Notes under the pieces: model-generated | The model's database searches: none | Seen by the model: the letters and a program-made list of their open reading frames with translations, nothing else | Told to the model about the DNA's origin: nothing | Shown here: positions 1 through 7,877 of the stretch, piece by piece | How the letters are laid out: every line of letters starts with the position of its first letter | Position numbering within the stretch: position 1 is the first letter of the stretch | Position numbers and translations under genes: made by a program | Assembly (NCBI GenBank): GCA_030044455.1 | Contig: JASHVU010000078.1 | Location: forward strand, 1-12,083 | DNA length: 12,083 nt | From: Acidobacteriaceae bacterium | GTDB taxonomy: Bacteria; Acidobacteriota; Terriglobia; Terriglobales; Acidobacteriaceae | Direction of reading: 5' to 3'

Positions 1-569
1 TGCGCGGCATTGATGCGGCCTTCGAAAAATATGAGGCTCGGCAAAAACGTGGCCGCATGCGTCGCATCAACGGACTGGCGTGGTGCGCGCAGGCTGTCAT
101 GGAGGCCGCAGAACAGATGCGGGAGGCAGCGGCGGGATCGGCGCCGGCCAGCGCGGTGCCGTTTGAGACGGGCTTTGAACATGAGCGGGTGGCAGCACAT
201 CTTGATTCGGCAGCGGCAGCCCTCAAATCAGCCGAAGCCGCTGCACCCGATGCGTGCGCTGCGACGGCGGCGAGGTTGTGCGAACTCGCCTGCGAGGTGC
301 GAGGGTCGGCAGACAGAAATCCGGATCTTGAATCACTGGAGCGCTCGCTGACTGTGCTTGAGGAGAAGCTGTTTGCCGCCCTGACCGCGGCGGCGCCTGA
401 AGAATTGCTGGTCGCGCTGAAGGAGCATGCGGCTCGTGAACTTGCGCCCTATCGCAGCCGCATGGGTGTGGTGCAACTCAGGCAGGTGGAGCACCAGTTT
501 GTGCAAAAACAGCTGCTGGTGCACTACAATTTGCCGCGGCTCAGTCTTTTCTACATGAGCCAGCAATGA
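1..569 (+). CDS. C-terminal part of an unrecognised Ala-rich helical protein (5' end outside window)
   Basis: The frame is open from the first bases of the window, with no stop before the TGA at 567-569, so the true start lies upstream; the internal ATG at 57 is not convincing as a start. About 188 residues are visible. They are rich in Ala, Glu and Arg with almost no Gly or Pro in long runs, which suggests an alpha-helical and possibly coiled-coil protein. There is no signal peptide or membrane segment in the visible part. The C-terminus is distinctive: an Arg/Gln-rich helix ending in 'NLPRLSLFYMSQQ'. I do not recognise the family. The stop codon overlaps the start of the downstream methyltransferase in an ATGA arrangement (566-569), so the two are probably translationally coupled and co-transcribed. 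Function is unknown. The coding call is secure because the overlap is clean and the frame stays open throughout. Confidence 0.75.
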   Translation, partial: RGIDAAFEKYEARQKRGRMRRINGLAWCAQAVMEAAEQMREAAAGSAPASAVPFETGFEHERVAAHLDSAAAALKSAEAAAPDACAATAARLCELACEVRGSADRNPDLESLERSLTVLEEKLFAALTAAAPEELLVALKEHAARELAPYRSRMGVVQLRQVEHQFVQKQLLVHYNLPRLSLFYMSQQ

Positions 570-1864
570 CACCAAACGACCCAAAACTGCCGACACCCCA
601 ACGACTCCTCACCATTGAGAAGCCGATTTATGGTGGTGCGTTTCTGGCACGCGACCAGGGGAAAGCCGTGTTTGTTCCGCTGACGCTCCCCGGCGAGCAC
701 GTACGCGCGCGCCTTGTTGAAGAAAAGCGCGGCCACGCCGTTGCCGAAGCCGATGAGATTGTTGCGGCGTCGGCTGATCGCATCGCGCCTGCCTGCCGGC
801 ATTTTGGCATGTGCGGGGGGTGCAACTACCAGCATGCTACGTATGAAGCGCAGCTGGGCTTCAAGCGGGCGATTGTGCGCGAGACACTCGCGCGCGCCAG
901 AGTGGCTGCGCCCGAACGCATCGAAGCAATCGCAGGCAAGCCGTGGGGTTATCGCAACCGCATACGGCTGGCCCTGGATGCCAATGGCAATCCCGGCTTG
1001 AGAGGCAGGCGATCGCATGCCGTTGTGCCAATTACTGAGTGCCTTATCGCTGCGCCGTTGCTGGTGCGCGCGGCGCTTGCGATTGGCGCGCTCACTCGCG
1101 AATTGGCGCCGGACACGAGGCCGGCCGAGGTTTCACTTTTTTGCGATCGAGACGAGACGGCGTTGCTGGCGGGTTTTTCGTCGCCGGGTGCGGTGAGGTT
1201 TCCTCTCGAGCAGGTCTGCGGTGAACTTGCGGCCACGATACCGCAGCTTGCAGGCGCCGAATTTAGCATTGAGGGCCGCGAGGGCAGGCCGGGGAAGACG
1301 GTTGCACATTGGGGAGCGGCAACTCTGACCTACCAGGCCGCGGGATTTGGGTACCGCGTCGATCACGGCGCATTCTTCCAGGTCAATCGTTGGCTGGTCG
1401 ATGAGTTCGTCGATTGCGTAACTGCGGGGCACTCGGGATCACTCGCGTGGGATCTTTTCGCCGGGGTGGGCCTCTTTGCGCGGAAGTTGGCTGGGAAGTT
1501 TAACCGCATCGTCGCCGTCGAATCCGCGCCTGCCGCCACGGCGGCGCTGGCACACAATCTGTCAGGCACGAGCGCGTCCGCGGTGAAGTCAACCACGCTC
1601 GAGTTCCTCCGCCGCGCATCGCGAAACCCGCTGCCCGACCTCATCGTCCTCGACCCGCCGCGCAGCGGGCTGGATGACGAGTCGGCAAAACTGTTGGCGA
1701 AGATCGCAGCACCTTCCGTGGTGTATGTGTCCTGCGACCCTGCAACACTGGCTCGCGACCTGCGCGCGCTGGTTGGGAGCGGCTACGCGATTGAGTCGCT
1801 CACGCTGGCCGATTTGTTTCCGCAGACCCTTCATTTGGAGACGATTGTGCGGCTGCATCGTTGA
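566..1864 (+). CDS. rlmD: 23S rRNA (uracil-C5)-methyltransferase, RlmD/RumA family
   Basis: SAM-dependent enzyme of the TrmA/RumA class that methylates C5 of a uridine in RNA, most likely 23S rRNA, in the cytoplasm. The 432 residues match the usual family length. Order: N-terminal TRAM-like RNA-binding beta domain (about 10-65); a [4Fe-4S] cluster motif with Cys77, Cys83, Cys86 and a fourth Cys159, a spacing almost identical to E. coli RumA; 'FFQVN' around Gln272 near the active site; the SAM loop 'DLFAGVGLFA' (296-305); the 'DPPR' motif (363-366); catalytic Cys390 in 'VSCDPATLARDL'; and the C-terminal general-base Glu425 in 'HLETIV'. All key residues are present. The start is set by the ATGA overlap with the upstream gene. 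A paralogue acting on another uridine (RlmC-like, TrmA-like) cannot be excluded from sequence alone, but the iron-sulfur cysteines favour the RlmD group. Confidence 0.93.
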   Translation: MTPNDPKLPTPQRLLTIEKPIYGGAFLARDQGKAVFVPLTLPGEHVRARLVEEKRGHAVAEADEIVAASADRIAPACRHFGMCGGCNYQHATYEAQLGFKRAIVRETLARARVAAPERIEAIAGKPWGYRNRIRLALDANGNPGLRGRRSHAVVPITECLIAAPLLVRAALAIGALTRELAPDTRPAEVSLFCDRDETALLAGFSSPGAVRFPLEQVCGELAATIPQLAGAEFSIEGREGRPGKTVAHWGAATLTYQAAGFGYRVDHGAFFQVNRWLVDEFVDCVTAGHSGSLAWDLFAGVGLFARKLAGKFNRIVAVESAPAATAALAHNLSGTSASAVKSTTLEFLRRASRNPLPDLIVLDPPRSGLDDESAKLLAKIAAPSVVYVSCDPATLARDLRALVGSGYAIESLTLADLFPQTLHLETIVRLHR

Positions 1865-1960
1865 TGTATCGGTCCCGCTCGTCTATCGACTCGTCTGCCC
1901 GGCATGCACGTAAGACTCCACTCCTGTTACCCTTAAGCACAACAAATCAATTGGGCCGCG

Positions 1961-4639
1961 ATGCAGATGAAACACACCTCCGGGCAGACAGGCGCCGGCC
2001 TCGGCGCTGTGCCGCTATTCCACGCTGCGTGGTTGTTCGCCTGCGGCGTTGTTGTAGCCGGCCATCTAGGGCTCCGGCCGAGCCTGGTTCTCATCGCCAT
2101 CGCGCTGATCGGAGGGCTGTGCGTACTTGCAAATCTCAGCGCGACCCGCATTGCTTGGGCGCCGCTGGCGACCATTTGGCTGCTGCTCGGTGTGTGGTGC
2201 GCGCTGATGCAGCCTCAGCCTGCACCGGCACCTGAGCTCGCCACGCTCTCTGACAATCTGCTGCGCACCGTTGAGGGCACAGTGATTGATACGGGCCCGC
2301 TGCGCAGCGAACTGGAACCGAACGCCGATGAAGCCACGACGCAATCGCCCGCGCAGCGGGTCGATCTGCGCGTTGCGACGGTCGAAGACGTAACAGACAC
2401 AGTAGACCGTGAGATTCCTGTCAGCGGCGCAGTACGATTAACCGTGCGCTGGCCTTCGGACACCTCCGCTCAGGCGATTCAACCATTCAGTTGCGGAGAG
2501 CGCGTGAGCGCTGATGTACGCCTGGTGACGCCTGAGGTCTATCGCGACCCCGGCGTCTGGAGCCGCGCCGATTATCTGCTCGGCCAGGGAGTCACATCGA
2601 CTGCACCGGTTCACATCGCCCGCATCACCCGGCTCGGCGCTGCTCGCCTGCCACTGTTCGCGTCACTTAGTTGCAGAACAGCAGGCTGGCAGCACACCAC
2701 CACCTCGCGGTTGCTGGCTCTGCCGGCGGCCATGCGCAGCCTGCCGGCTCCGCTTCGGCTATCTGAGGATGACGCCATCATGTTGGCCGCAATGGTCGCC
2801 GGTGACCGCACCTATCTTACACACAATCTTCGCGTCGGATTCGAGCGCACTGGCTCCTTTCACATGCTGGTGGTCTCAGGCTTTCACCTGGCGATTGTTG
2901 CGGCATGCATATTCTTTGTGGCCAAGCGTCTGCGGCTGACCCGCGTGCCCGCAACGCTGATTACGATCGGCGCGTCGTTTGCGTACGCGCTCTTCACCGG
3001 TTTCGCTACACCGGTTCAGCGTTCGCTGCTGATGATCACGCTTTACCTACTGGGCCGGCTCTTATACCGCGAGAAGAGCCCGCTGAACACGATTGGATTC
3101 GCCGCGCTCTGCCTGCTCGCGGCCAGCCCGCGCAGCCTCTTCGATTCGAGCCTGCAGATGACGTTGCTCGCGGTTCTGGTGATCGCCGGCATCGCCGCGC
3201 CGCTATTGCAAAACACGCTCCATCCGTATCTTCAAGCCACGCGCAACCTCGAAATCACGGCGCTCGACGTGAAGCTGCCGCCAAGGGTGGCAACCATGCG
3301 CCATCTGCTGCGCTACATCCGCATTTTGTGTCCGATGGCCAGCCCCTTCATTACGCGGCGGGCGATTCCATGGGCGGTGCGCTTCGCGATCCGCGCCGGC
3401 GAGCTTGTGATTGTTTCGTGCATCGTGGAGCTTGCCATGGCCTTGCCCATGGCGGTGTATTTTCACCGCATCACGATCTTTGCTTTGCCCGTAAATATCG
3501 TCATCCTGCCGCTGCTGGCTGTGCTGATGCCAGCGGCGTTATTGACGATTCTGCTGCTGGCTGTGTGGCCCGCGGCCGCAACGGTCCCCGCAGTTGTGGT
3601 TGCGCTCGTGCTCCATTTCGCCGTGGGTCTGGTGCGACTGTTCGGAGGGTTGCGGTTTGGCGACCTGCGCGTGGCAACGCCGCTTGTGTGGCAGACTGCG
3701 GCCTTCTGCTTACTGCTCGCCGCGGCGATTGTTTTTGCGCGCGGCGCGCGATTCGAACGCCGCCTGGCATGGACTGCCATGCTGCTTGCGGCGCTGGTTG
3801 CCGTCGTACCGAGACCAATCGACCACCCGCATAACGCTCTGCTGGTTGAGGCCATCGATGTTGGGCAGGGTGACTCCATTCTGCTGATCACGCCTGATGG
3901 CAAGACTCTGCTGGTGGATGGCGGGGGCTTTGGAGGTGGTCCGCGCCAGGCTGCGCCGGACTTCGATCTCGGCGAGGAGGTTGTGTCGCCGGCACTGTGG
4001 GCGCGCGGCATCCGCCATCTGGATGCAGTTGCGCTCACCCACGGCCACTCCGACCACATGGGCGGCCTGCCCGCAGTTTTGCGCAACTTTCATCCCGATG
4101 AGTTCTGGGTGGGAAAGAACCCGCGATTCGCTGCCTACAACGCGCTTCTCGACGAAGCCACGAGCTTGCATACTCGCATCAGCAGCTTTCATTCGGGAGA
4201 GGTGTTTAACTTTGGTCCAGCCCGGGTGGAGGTGCTTGCGCCGTTCCCCGATTACGAGCCAGGCCCCTTACCAACCAATAATGACTCGCTGGTGATGCAC
4301 GTAGCGTACCGCTCCACCTCAGTGATGCTGGAGGGAGACGCGGAGGCGCCCGTTGAACATGCCATGGTTGCCGAGCCGAATTTGGCCAGCACACTGCTCA
4401 AAGTGGGACACCATGGAAGCATTACCTCAACGCAGCCGGAGTTTTTGGCTCGCGTGTCGCCTCAGTGGGCCGTCATTTCGTGCGGACTCCACAACCGTTA
4501 TGGCCACCCGCGGCAGGAAGTGCTTGAGGAATTGCAGGCCGCGCACGTTCACACCCTGCGTACCGATACGCACGGAGTGTCCTGTTTCCTGCTGGATGGA
4601 ACGGGACTGATCCCGGACTTCAGCTGTACGGCGAGGTAG
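1961..4639 (+). CDS. comEC: ComEC/Rec2 family competence DNA-uptake channel with C-terminal MBL domain
   Basis: Polytopic inner-membrane protein that, in characterised relatives, carries single-stranded DNA into the cytoplasm during natural transformation. It is full length at 892 residues. Three N-terminal membrane segments (about 17-84) are followed by a soluble beta-rich DUF4131/OB-like region (about 95-215). The Competence domain has many membrane helices (about 270-610) and contains the family signature 'LVVSGFH' (303-309). A metallo-beta-lactamase domain (about 625-885) follows, with 'DVGQGDSILL', 'LLVDGG', the metal motif T-H-G-H-S-D-H (693-699), an acidic residue in 'LEGDAE' (Asp793) and 'VGHHGS' (His817/His818). 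The metal-binding histidines are intact, so the domain is plausibly active as a nuclease. ATG at 1961 is used; ATG at 1967 is equally possible and neither has a strong Shine-Dalgarno sequence. It is 96 bp from the methyltransferase and converges on a minus-strand gene only 10 bp away. No other competence gene is visible here. Confidence 0.95.
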   Translation: MQMKHTSGQTGAGLGAVPLFHAAWLFACGVVVAGHLGLRPSLVLIAIALIGGLCVLANLSATRIAWAPLATIWLLLGVWCALMQPQPAPAPELATLSDNLLRTVEGTVIDTGPLRSELEPNADEATTQSPAQRVDLRVATVEDVTDTVDREIPVSGAVRLTVRWPSDTSAQAIQPFSCGERVSADVRLVTPEVYRDPGVWSRADYLLGQGVTSTAPVHIARITRLGAARLPLFASLSCRTAGWQHTTTSRLLALPAAMRSLPAPLRLSEDDAIMLAAMVAGDRTYLTHNLRVGFERTGSFHMLVVSGFHLAIVAACIFFVAKRLRLTRVPATLITIGASFAYALFTGFATPVQRSLLMITLYLLGRLLYREKSPLNTIGFAALCLLAASPRSLFDSSLQMTLLAVLVIAGIAAPLLQNTLHPYLQATRNLEITALDVKLPPRVATMRHLLRYIRILCPMASPFITRRAIPWAVRFAIRAGELVIVSCIVELAMALPMAVYFHRITIFALPVNIVILPLLAVLMPAALLTILLLAVWPAAATVPAVVVALVLHFAVGLVRLFGGLRFGDLRVATPLVWQTAAFCLLLAAAIVFARGARFERRLAWTAMLLAALVAVVPRPIDHPHNALLVEAIDVGQGDSILLITPDGKTLLVDGGGFGGGPRQAAPDFDLGEEVVSPALWARGIRHLDAVALTHGHSDHMGGLPAVLRNFHPDEFWVGKNPRFAAYNALLDEATSLHTRISSFHSGEVFNFGPARVEVLAPFPDYEPGPLPTNNDSLVMHVAYRSTSVMLEGDAEAPVEHAMVAEPNLASTLLKVGHHGSITSTQPEFLARVSPQWAVISCGLHNRYGHPRQEVLEELQAAHVHTLRTDTHGVSCFLLDGTGLIPDFSCTAR

Positions 4640-4649
4640 TCGCGCAACG

Positions 4650-5345
4650 TTAATTGTGAGCGGACTTAACTGACGCGGGGCGAGCCACAGCCATGGCCTG
4701 GTCGATGGTCTGGTAGAGATCGTGGTCGGGATCGCGCGATTCAAAATAACGCGGGCCGTTGACGGTATTTACGATGATAAAGATGGTTGGCGTTTTGACG
4801 ATTCCAACCTGCTTGCCCAGCGCCACGTCGGCCTGCACCTCATCCATTAGCTTGTTCTGCGGGTCCATCGAGAAGGGCAGGCTGATCTTGCAGTACTGTG
4901 CGAATTTTGAAGTGAACCGGTCAAGATCGTTGCGCGTCTCGATGTACTGCTGATTGGCGAAAACCTGGTCGCGGTATTGGTCGCCGAGCCCTTTCACCTG
5001 GGTGTCAAACCAGCGGGCATTGACGGCGGCCTGCAGCGACCAGACGTGCCCAGGGACAATGAAATCGTGGCGTAACCAGGGAATCTTGTACTGCGCCGCG
5101 GCCTGCTTGAGCAGAGGATTGGCGTGGGCACATGCGGGGCACTCGAGATCGGCGAATTCAAAAATGGCGATGCGAATGCCCGGCGGCGGCCTCAGCGGGG
5201 AGGCATCGAGAACGTGTGTAAACGCCGGCGGCCCGAACTGGGCGGCCGAGAAGACGGGCGCAACCAGAACGATTGCCGCGGCCAGAGCCAAAGAACGGAT
5301 TTGGCCACTACGGTTCAGAAGACGGAAACCCATCGAATTCCACAT
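4650..5345 (-). CDS. Secreted DsbA-like thioredoxin-fold protein with CPAC active site
   Basis: Predicted periplasmic thiol-disulfide oxidoreductase or isomerase. The 231 residues begin with a Sec-type signal peptide (hydrophobic about 18-34, likely cleavage after 'VFSA'). A DsbA-like fold follows: beta strand 'RIAIFEFADLECPAC' with the redox pair Cys69/Cys72, a helical insertion ('LQAAVNARWFDT', about 104-115), and the cis-Pro loop 'KTPTI' (Pro186) that normally packs against the CXXC. There is one extra cysteine, Cys152. It is about 50% identical by eye to the neighbour at 5423-6097, so the two are tandem duplicates. The start is uncertain: ATG at 5345 has no clear Shine-Dalgarno sequence and ATG at 5333 (Met5) has only a weak GGA upstream; both keep the signal peptide. 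It lies 77 bp downstream of its paralogue on the same strand and is probably co-transcribed with it. Substrate is unknown. A DsbA-like domain used as a peroxidase or chaperone is also possible. Confidence 0.88.
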   Translation of the reverse strand: MWNSMGFRLLNRSGQIRSLALAAAIVLVAPVFSAAQFGPPAFTHVLDASPLRPPPGIRIAIFEFADLECPACAHANPLLKQAAAQYKIPWLRHDFIVPGHVWSLQAAVNARWFDTQVKGLGDQYRDQVFANQQYIETRNDLDRFTSKFAQYCKISLPFSMDPQNKLMDEVQADVALGKQVGIVKTPTIFIIVNTVNGPRYFESRDPDHDLYQTIDQAMAVARPASVKSAHN

Positions 5346-5422
5346 GGAGGTTAGACGCGCTTCTCCCGCGCGAGGTTTGGAGCCGGGAATTGAAGGCGCA
5401 ACAGACGAGCCGCTGCTTAAAA

Positions 5423-6097
5423 TCAGCGCTGCGTTTCAGCCAGCGCAGCATCGATGAGCTGAAACAGCTTGGTGCGGTCCACGACTTCGACAAACGGAGC
5501 CGCATGCGAAGCGTCGGTCACCACCCAGATGGTGGGTGTGTGCTCGATACCGACTCTCTGGCCCAGCGCATAATCGGCCTTCACTTCCGCAGCGAGTCTT
5601 CCCATGGGATCGAGGGCGAAGGGCAGTGCGACTTTGTGTTCCTCGGCGAATTGCTGCGTGAATTTAGCCAGATCCGAGAGGGTTTCAATCTGCGGCTGAC
5701 TGGCAAAGATGAAATTCCGGTAGTCGTCGCCCATGCGCTTGCTCTTGGTGTCAAAGAAGCGCGCGTTCACAGCAGCCTGAAAGCTCCAGGCATGAAAGGG
5801 CAGCGGAAAGTCGTGCCTTACCCAGGGAATCTTGTACTTCTCTGCGGCTTCCATCATCAGGGGATTAGCGCGGGCGCAGTCAGGACACTCAAGGTCTTCA
5901 AACTCCACGAGGGCCACATGACTGCCCGGCGGCGGCTTAAGCGCAGCGGGATCGTTGACTCTTGTGGTGGCCGGAGCGCCAAACTGTGCGCATGCGCCGG
6001 TGGCCGCAGCGGCCAGCAGCAGGAATGATAAGAGGCCGAGAGCGAAGCCGGCGTGGAGAAGATGCCTTCGGCAGAAAGAAGCAAAAACACTGGGCAT
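5423..6097 (-). CDS. Secreted DsbA-like thioredoxin-fold protein with CPDC active site
   Basis: Paralogue of the downstream CPAC protein and probably also a periplasmic disulfide oxidoreductase. I chose the ATG at 6097 rather than the longer open frame from 6184. It gives a normal signal peptide (basic 'RRH', hydrophobic core about 14-33, cleavage near 'ACA|Q') and has an AAGGGGGG purine run upstream, though 13 nt from the start. The 224-residue product has 'VEFEDLECPDC' with the redox pair Cys71/Cys74, the shared 'FQAAVNARFFDT' helix (about 106-117) and cis-Pro188 in 'HTPTI'. The cysteine at position 36 lacks a leucine at -3, so I do not call it a lipoprotein. The aspartate in the CXXC dipeptide, against alanine in the partner, suggests a different redox potential or partner. 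The gene lies 108 bp downstream of a tiny membrane-protein gene and first in the duplicated pair. Confidence 0.88.
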   Translation of the reverse strand: MPSVFASFCRRHLLHAGFALGLLSFLLLAAAATGACAQFGAPATTRVNDPAALKPPPGSHVALVEFEDLECPDCARANPLMMEAAEKYKIPWVRHDFPLPFHAWSFQAAVNARFFDTKSKRMGDDYRNFIFASQPQIETLSDLAKFTQQFAEEHKVALPFALDPMGRLAAEVKADYALGQRVGIEHTPTIWVVTDASHAAPFVEVVDRTKLFQLIDAALAETQR

Positions 6098-6110
6098 ATC
6101 GGTTTTTGAG

Positions 6111-6118
6111 CCCCCCTT
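6111..6118 (-). promoter_or_regulatory. Purine-rich RBS candidate for the CPDC gene
   Basis: On the minus strand this reads AAGGGGGG, 13 nt before the ATG at 6097. The spacing is longer than ideal, but it is the best Shine-Dalgarno candidate among the possible starts and supports the shorter protein. Confidence 0.45.
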
Positions 6119-6124
6119 GAACTC

Positions 6125-6130
6125 ATTGTA
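6125..6130 (-). promoter_or_regulatory. Possible -10 element (TACAAT) upstream of the CPDC/CPAC pair
   Basis: On the minus strand the sequence TACAAT lies 27 bp before the ATG at 6097, which would give a leader of about 20 nt. No good -35 hexamer is visible at the expected distance, so this is a weak promoter call that would give the Dsb pair its own transcript. Confidence 0.25.
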
Positions 6131-6205
6131 ACGGCCAGAATTGGGCCAGGATACCGCTGCCGACGGTGAAGACCGGGGTCGCATTTCGACGTAACGCCCA
6201 GGTGG

Positions 6206-6313
6206 CTATTCGCGTTCGCGGCGACGGGCAGCTATCCACTTGCGCCATCTATAGTCTGCGTAAAACGAGCCGGCGATGATCGCGATCACTACGATGGCGA
6301 GGATGAGCTTCAT
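6206..6313 (-). CDS. Small 35-residue single-pass membrane protein
   Basis: A short open frame runs ATG (6313) to TAG (6206). The product has a nearly perfect membrane helix from the start, 'MKLILAIVVIAIIAG', then an aromatic interface 'SFYADYRWRKW' and a strongly basic tail 'IAARRRERE'. By the positive-inside rule the tail is cytoplasmic and the N-terminus outside. Upstream, 'GAAGAAAG' serves as a moderate Shine-Dalgarno sequence about 4 nt before the ATG. It lies 28 bp downstream of the cupin stop and 108 bp upstream of the CPDC gene, all on the minus strand, so co-transcription with the cupin is likely. The composition (hydrophobic block, then Tyr/Trp, then Arg) is much more protein-like than a chance frame. 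Function is unknown. Confidence 0.6.
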   Translation of the reverse strand: MKLILAIVVIAIIAGSFYADYRWRKWIAARRRERE

Positions 6314-6341
6314 AGACTTTCTTCAGCGGGATTTACCGCAT

Positions 6342-6686
6342 TCAACCAGCCGGTACATCAGGTGTGCCATCGAACTCCGGTCGGCGAGGGCAGTCGACGA
6401 TGAACAACCGTCCGTCGGTCAATGCCTTCACCGAGTGCCTCGCGCTCGACGGCACAATCACTGCGACTCCGGGGCGCGCAATGTTGACTACTCCCTCAAT
6501 TGTGATTTCCAGTTCGCCTTCGAGGACCTCATACACTTCCTCCTGCGGATGGAAGTGCTCGTGGATTGAGGCGTCGCGCAGAAACCGGTAGTGCGCCACG
6601 GTCATTTGTTCGGTATGGAAATAGCGGCCGAACCAGCCGGGCAGCCGTTCAATTTCATTCAAATCGTCAATGCGAACAATAGTCAT
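6342..6686 (-). CDS. Small single-domain cupin protein
   Basis: A cytoplasmic beta-barrel protein of 114 residues with no signal peptide. Cupin motif 1 is present as His44-x-His46-x3-Glu50-x6-Gly57, and motif 2 as Gly73...Pro79...His84, so the usual three-His/one-Glu metal site is complete. The length is typical of the stand-alone Cupin_2 family, whose members are metal-dependent dioxygenases, isomerases, or small-molecule sensors; the sequence does not say which. The N-terminus 'GRYFHTEQMTVAHYRFL' supplies the first strands. The start at 6686 is the only sensible ATG, though no strong Shine-Dalgarno sequence is seen. It is followed 28 bp later by the small membrane protein and preceded by a 100-bp gap after the propeller gene on the same strand. 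Confidence 0.85.
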   Translation of the reverse strand: MTIVRIDDLNEIERLPGWFGRYFHTEQMTVAHYRFLRDASIHEHFHPQEEVYEVLEGELEITIEGVVNIARPGVAVIVPSSARHSVKALTDGRLFIVDCPRRPEFDGTPDVPAG

Positions 6687-6786
6687 TTCGGCAGTCTGTG
6701 CACGCGTTGGAATGTTGGCCAGAGCCGATAAAGCAGGCAGGATTCATCCTACGCCCTTCCGGCCCCGGCAGCTTCCGAACTGCGTA

Positions 6787-7833
6787 CTAACGGCCGATGA
6801 CGATAACGGTGAAACTGCCGGGTAGCACTGGCGGGCGAGGCCGCGGATTGTCGGCCGAAGGCGCGGGGCGAGGGCCGAATTCGGCGGTCACCGTGTACAC
6901 TCGGTCGGTAGTTGGGTCGTAAGCCATGGTACGCGCGCCCTTTTCCGTGGACAGGCTCTCGATGGTCGGGTAGCCGGGGACGGAGGCGTCTACAACTGAG
7001 AGAATCCCGTCGCCGCTGGTGGCGAAGGCCAGATGATGAGCATCGCTGAAGCCTGCCGCGTCAGGTCCGTCACCGATGGAGGGGTTGGTTACTACCTTAC
7101 CGGTATTGGTGTCGATGACGGACATCTTGTTGCCGTCGCACACGGGAAACAGGTGCTGTCCGGCAGCATCGATTCCCAGACCTGATGGAGACTCACAGCC
7201 GGCAGGCCAGGTTGCGGTGATGGTTTTCGTGCGGGCATCGATACGAATCACCTCGCTTTTGTCTTCGAGATTGTCATAGACGGTGCCCTGACCGTCGACG
7301 GCAGGGGCTTCGGGCTTGCCGGGGAGCGGGACGGTGGCAACCACTTTATGGGTAGCCGCGTCGATCACCGTAGCGGTACGGCCATGGCCATCGAATGCCC
7401 AAACAGTGTTCGTGGCCGGCTCAAAGATGATGCCGTCAGGCCCGCTGCCGCCGGGAATGGACTCAACCGTCGCCAGCGTCGACCGATCGAAGAGAATCAC
7501 GGCATTTCCATCGCCGTCGGTGATGTAGCCGAATCTTCCAGAAGGATCGAGCGCGATGCCATGGGTGCGGTGCATACCCCCGATGGTGCCCACCAGTTTG
7601 CCGGTAGTTGTATCAACCACTTCAACCCGATCGGCACGGGCAATGTAGAGCCGGTGAGCAGGGCCGTCGGCGGTCACGTAATCCCAGCCGCCGTCGCCGC
7701 CAATCCGCCAGCGGGCGACTACGTGATAGGGTTGCGGGTCGGCAGCCTGGGCAGGAACCTGGGCAAGGCCGGCGAAGAGGAATGCTGCGGAAATTAGCAT
7801 TGCCAATCGGCGGATGGCACTCTCAATACGCAT
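6787..7833 (-). CDS. Exported YncE-like seven-bladed beta-propeller protein
   Basis: Predicted periplasmic or secreted beta-propeller of 348 residues. A signal peptide ('MRIESAIRRL', hydrophobic core, then 'VPAQA|AD') is followed by repeated blades built on the pattern 'V.V.D..T.K.V.TI': examples are 'VEVVDTTTGKLVGTI', 'VILFDRSTLATVESI', 'ATVIDAATHKVVATV', 'VIRIDARTKTITATW' and 'MSVIDTNTGKVV'. The last strand 'FTVIVIGR' probably closes the ring with the first blade. A Pro-rich loop (about 320-338) precedes it. The start at 7833 is favoured over the ATG at 7845 because GGAG sits 6 nt upstream. Such proteins act as binding scaffolds, some for nucleic acid or metal; no catalytic motif is visible. 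The gene is divergent from the glycosyltransferase and has operator-like dyads upstream. Confidence 0.85.
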   Translation of the reverse strand: MRIESAIRRLAMLISAAFLFAGLAQVPAQAADPQPYHVVARWRIGGDGGWDYVTADGPAHRLYIARADRVEVVDTTTGKLVGTIGGMHRTHGIALDPSGRFGYITDGDGNAVILFDRSTLATVESIPGGSGPDGIIFEPATNTVWAFDGHGRTATVIDAATHKVVATVPLPGKPEAPAVDGQGTVYDNLEDKSEVIRIDARTKTITATWPAGCESPSGLGIDAAGQHLFPVCDGNKMSVIDTNTGKVVTNPSIGDGPDAAGFSDAHHLAFATSGDGILSVVDASVPGYPTIESLSTEKGARTMAYDPTTDRVYTVTAEFGPRPAPSADNPRPRPPVLPGSFTVIVIGR

Positions 7834-7839
7834 AGAGGA

Positions 7840-7843
7840 CTCC
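7840..7843 (-). promoter_or_regulatory. RBS of the beta-propeller gene
   Basis: GGAG on the minus strand, 6 nt before the ATG at 7833. It decides the start: the alternative ATG at 7845 overlaps this motif and has no Shine-Dalgarno sequence of its own. Confidence 0.7.
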
Positions 7844-7877
7844 ATGGGGCGGGCAGAGTTAAGCTTCTTGCTTCGAT

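Noticed and set aside
2905..3834. 309-codon plus-strand frame inside comEC
   Set aside because: It lies wholly within the ComEC frame, whose motifs are unambiguous; the alternative product is a His/Arg/Ala-rich shadow typical of GC-rich DNA.
5273..6028. 251-codon plus-strand frame opposite the Dsb-like pair
   Set aside because: It is antisense to two clearly coding genes with CXXC and cis-Pro motifs and has no protein-like signature.
6098..6184. N-terminal extension of the CPDC protein to the ATG at 6184
   Set aside because: It would place 29 polar residues before a standard signal peptide; the ATG at 6097 has the better context.
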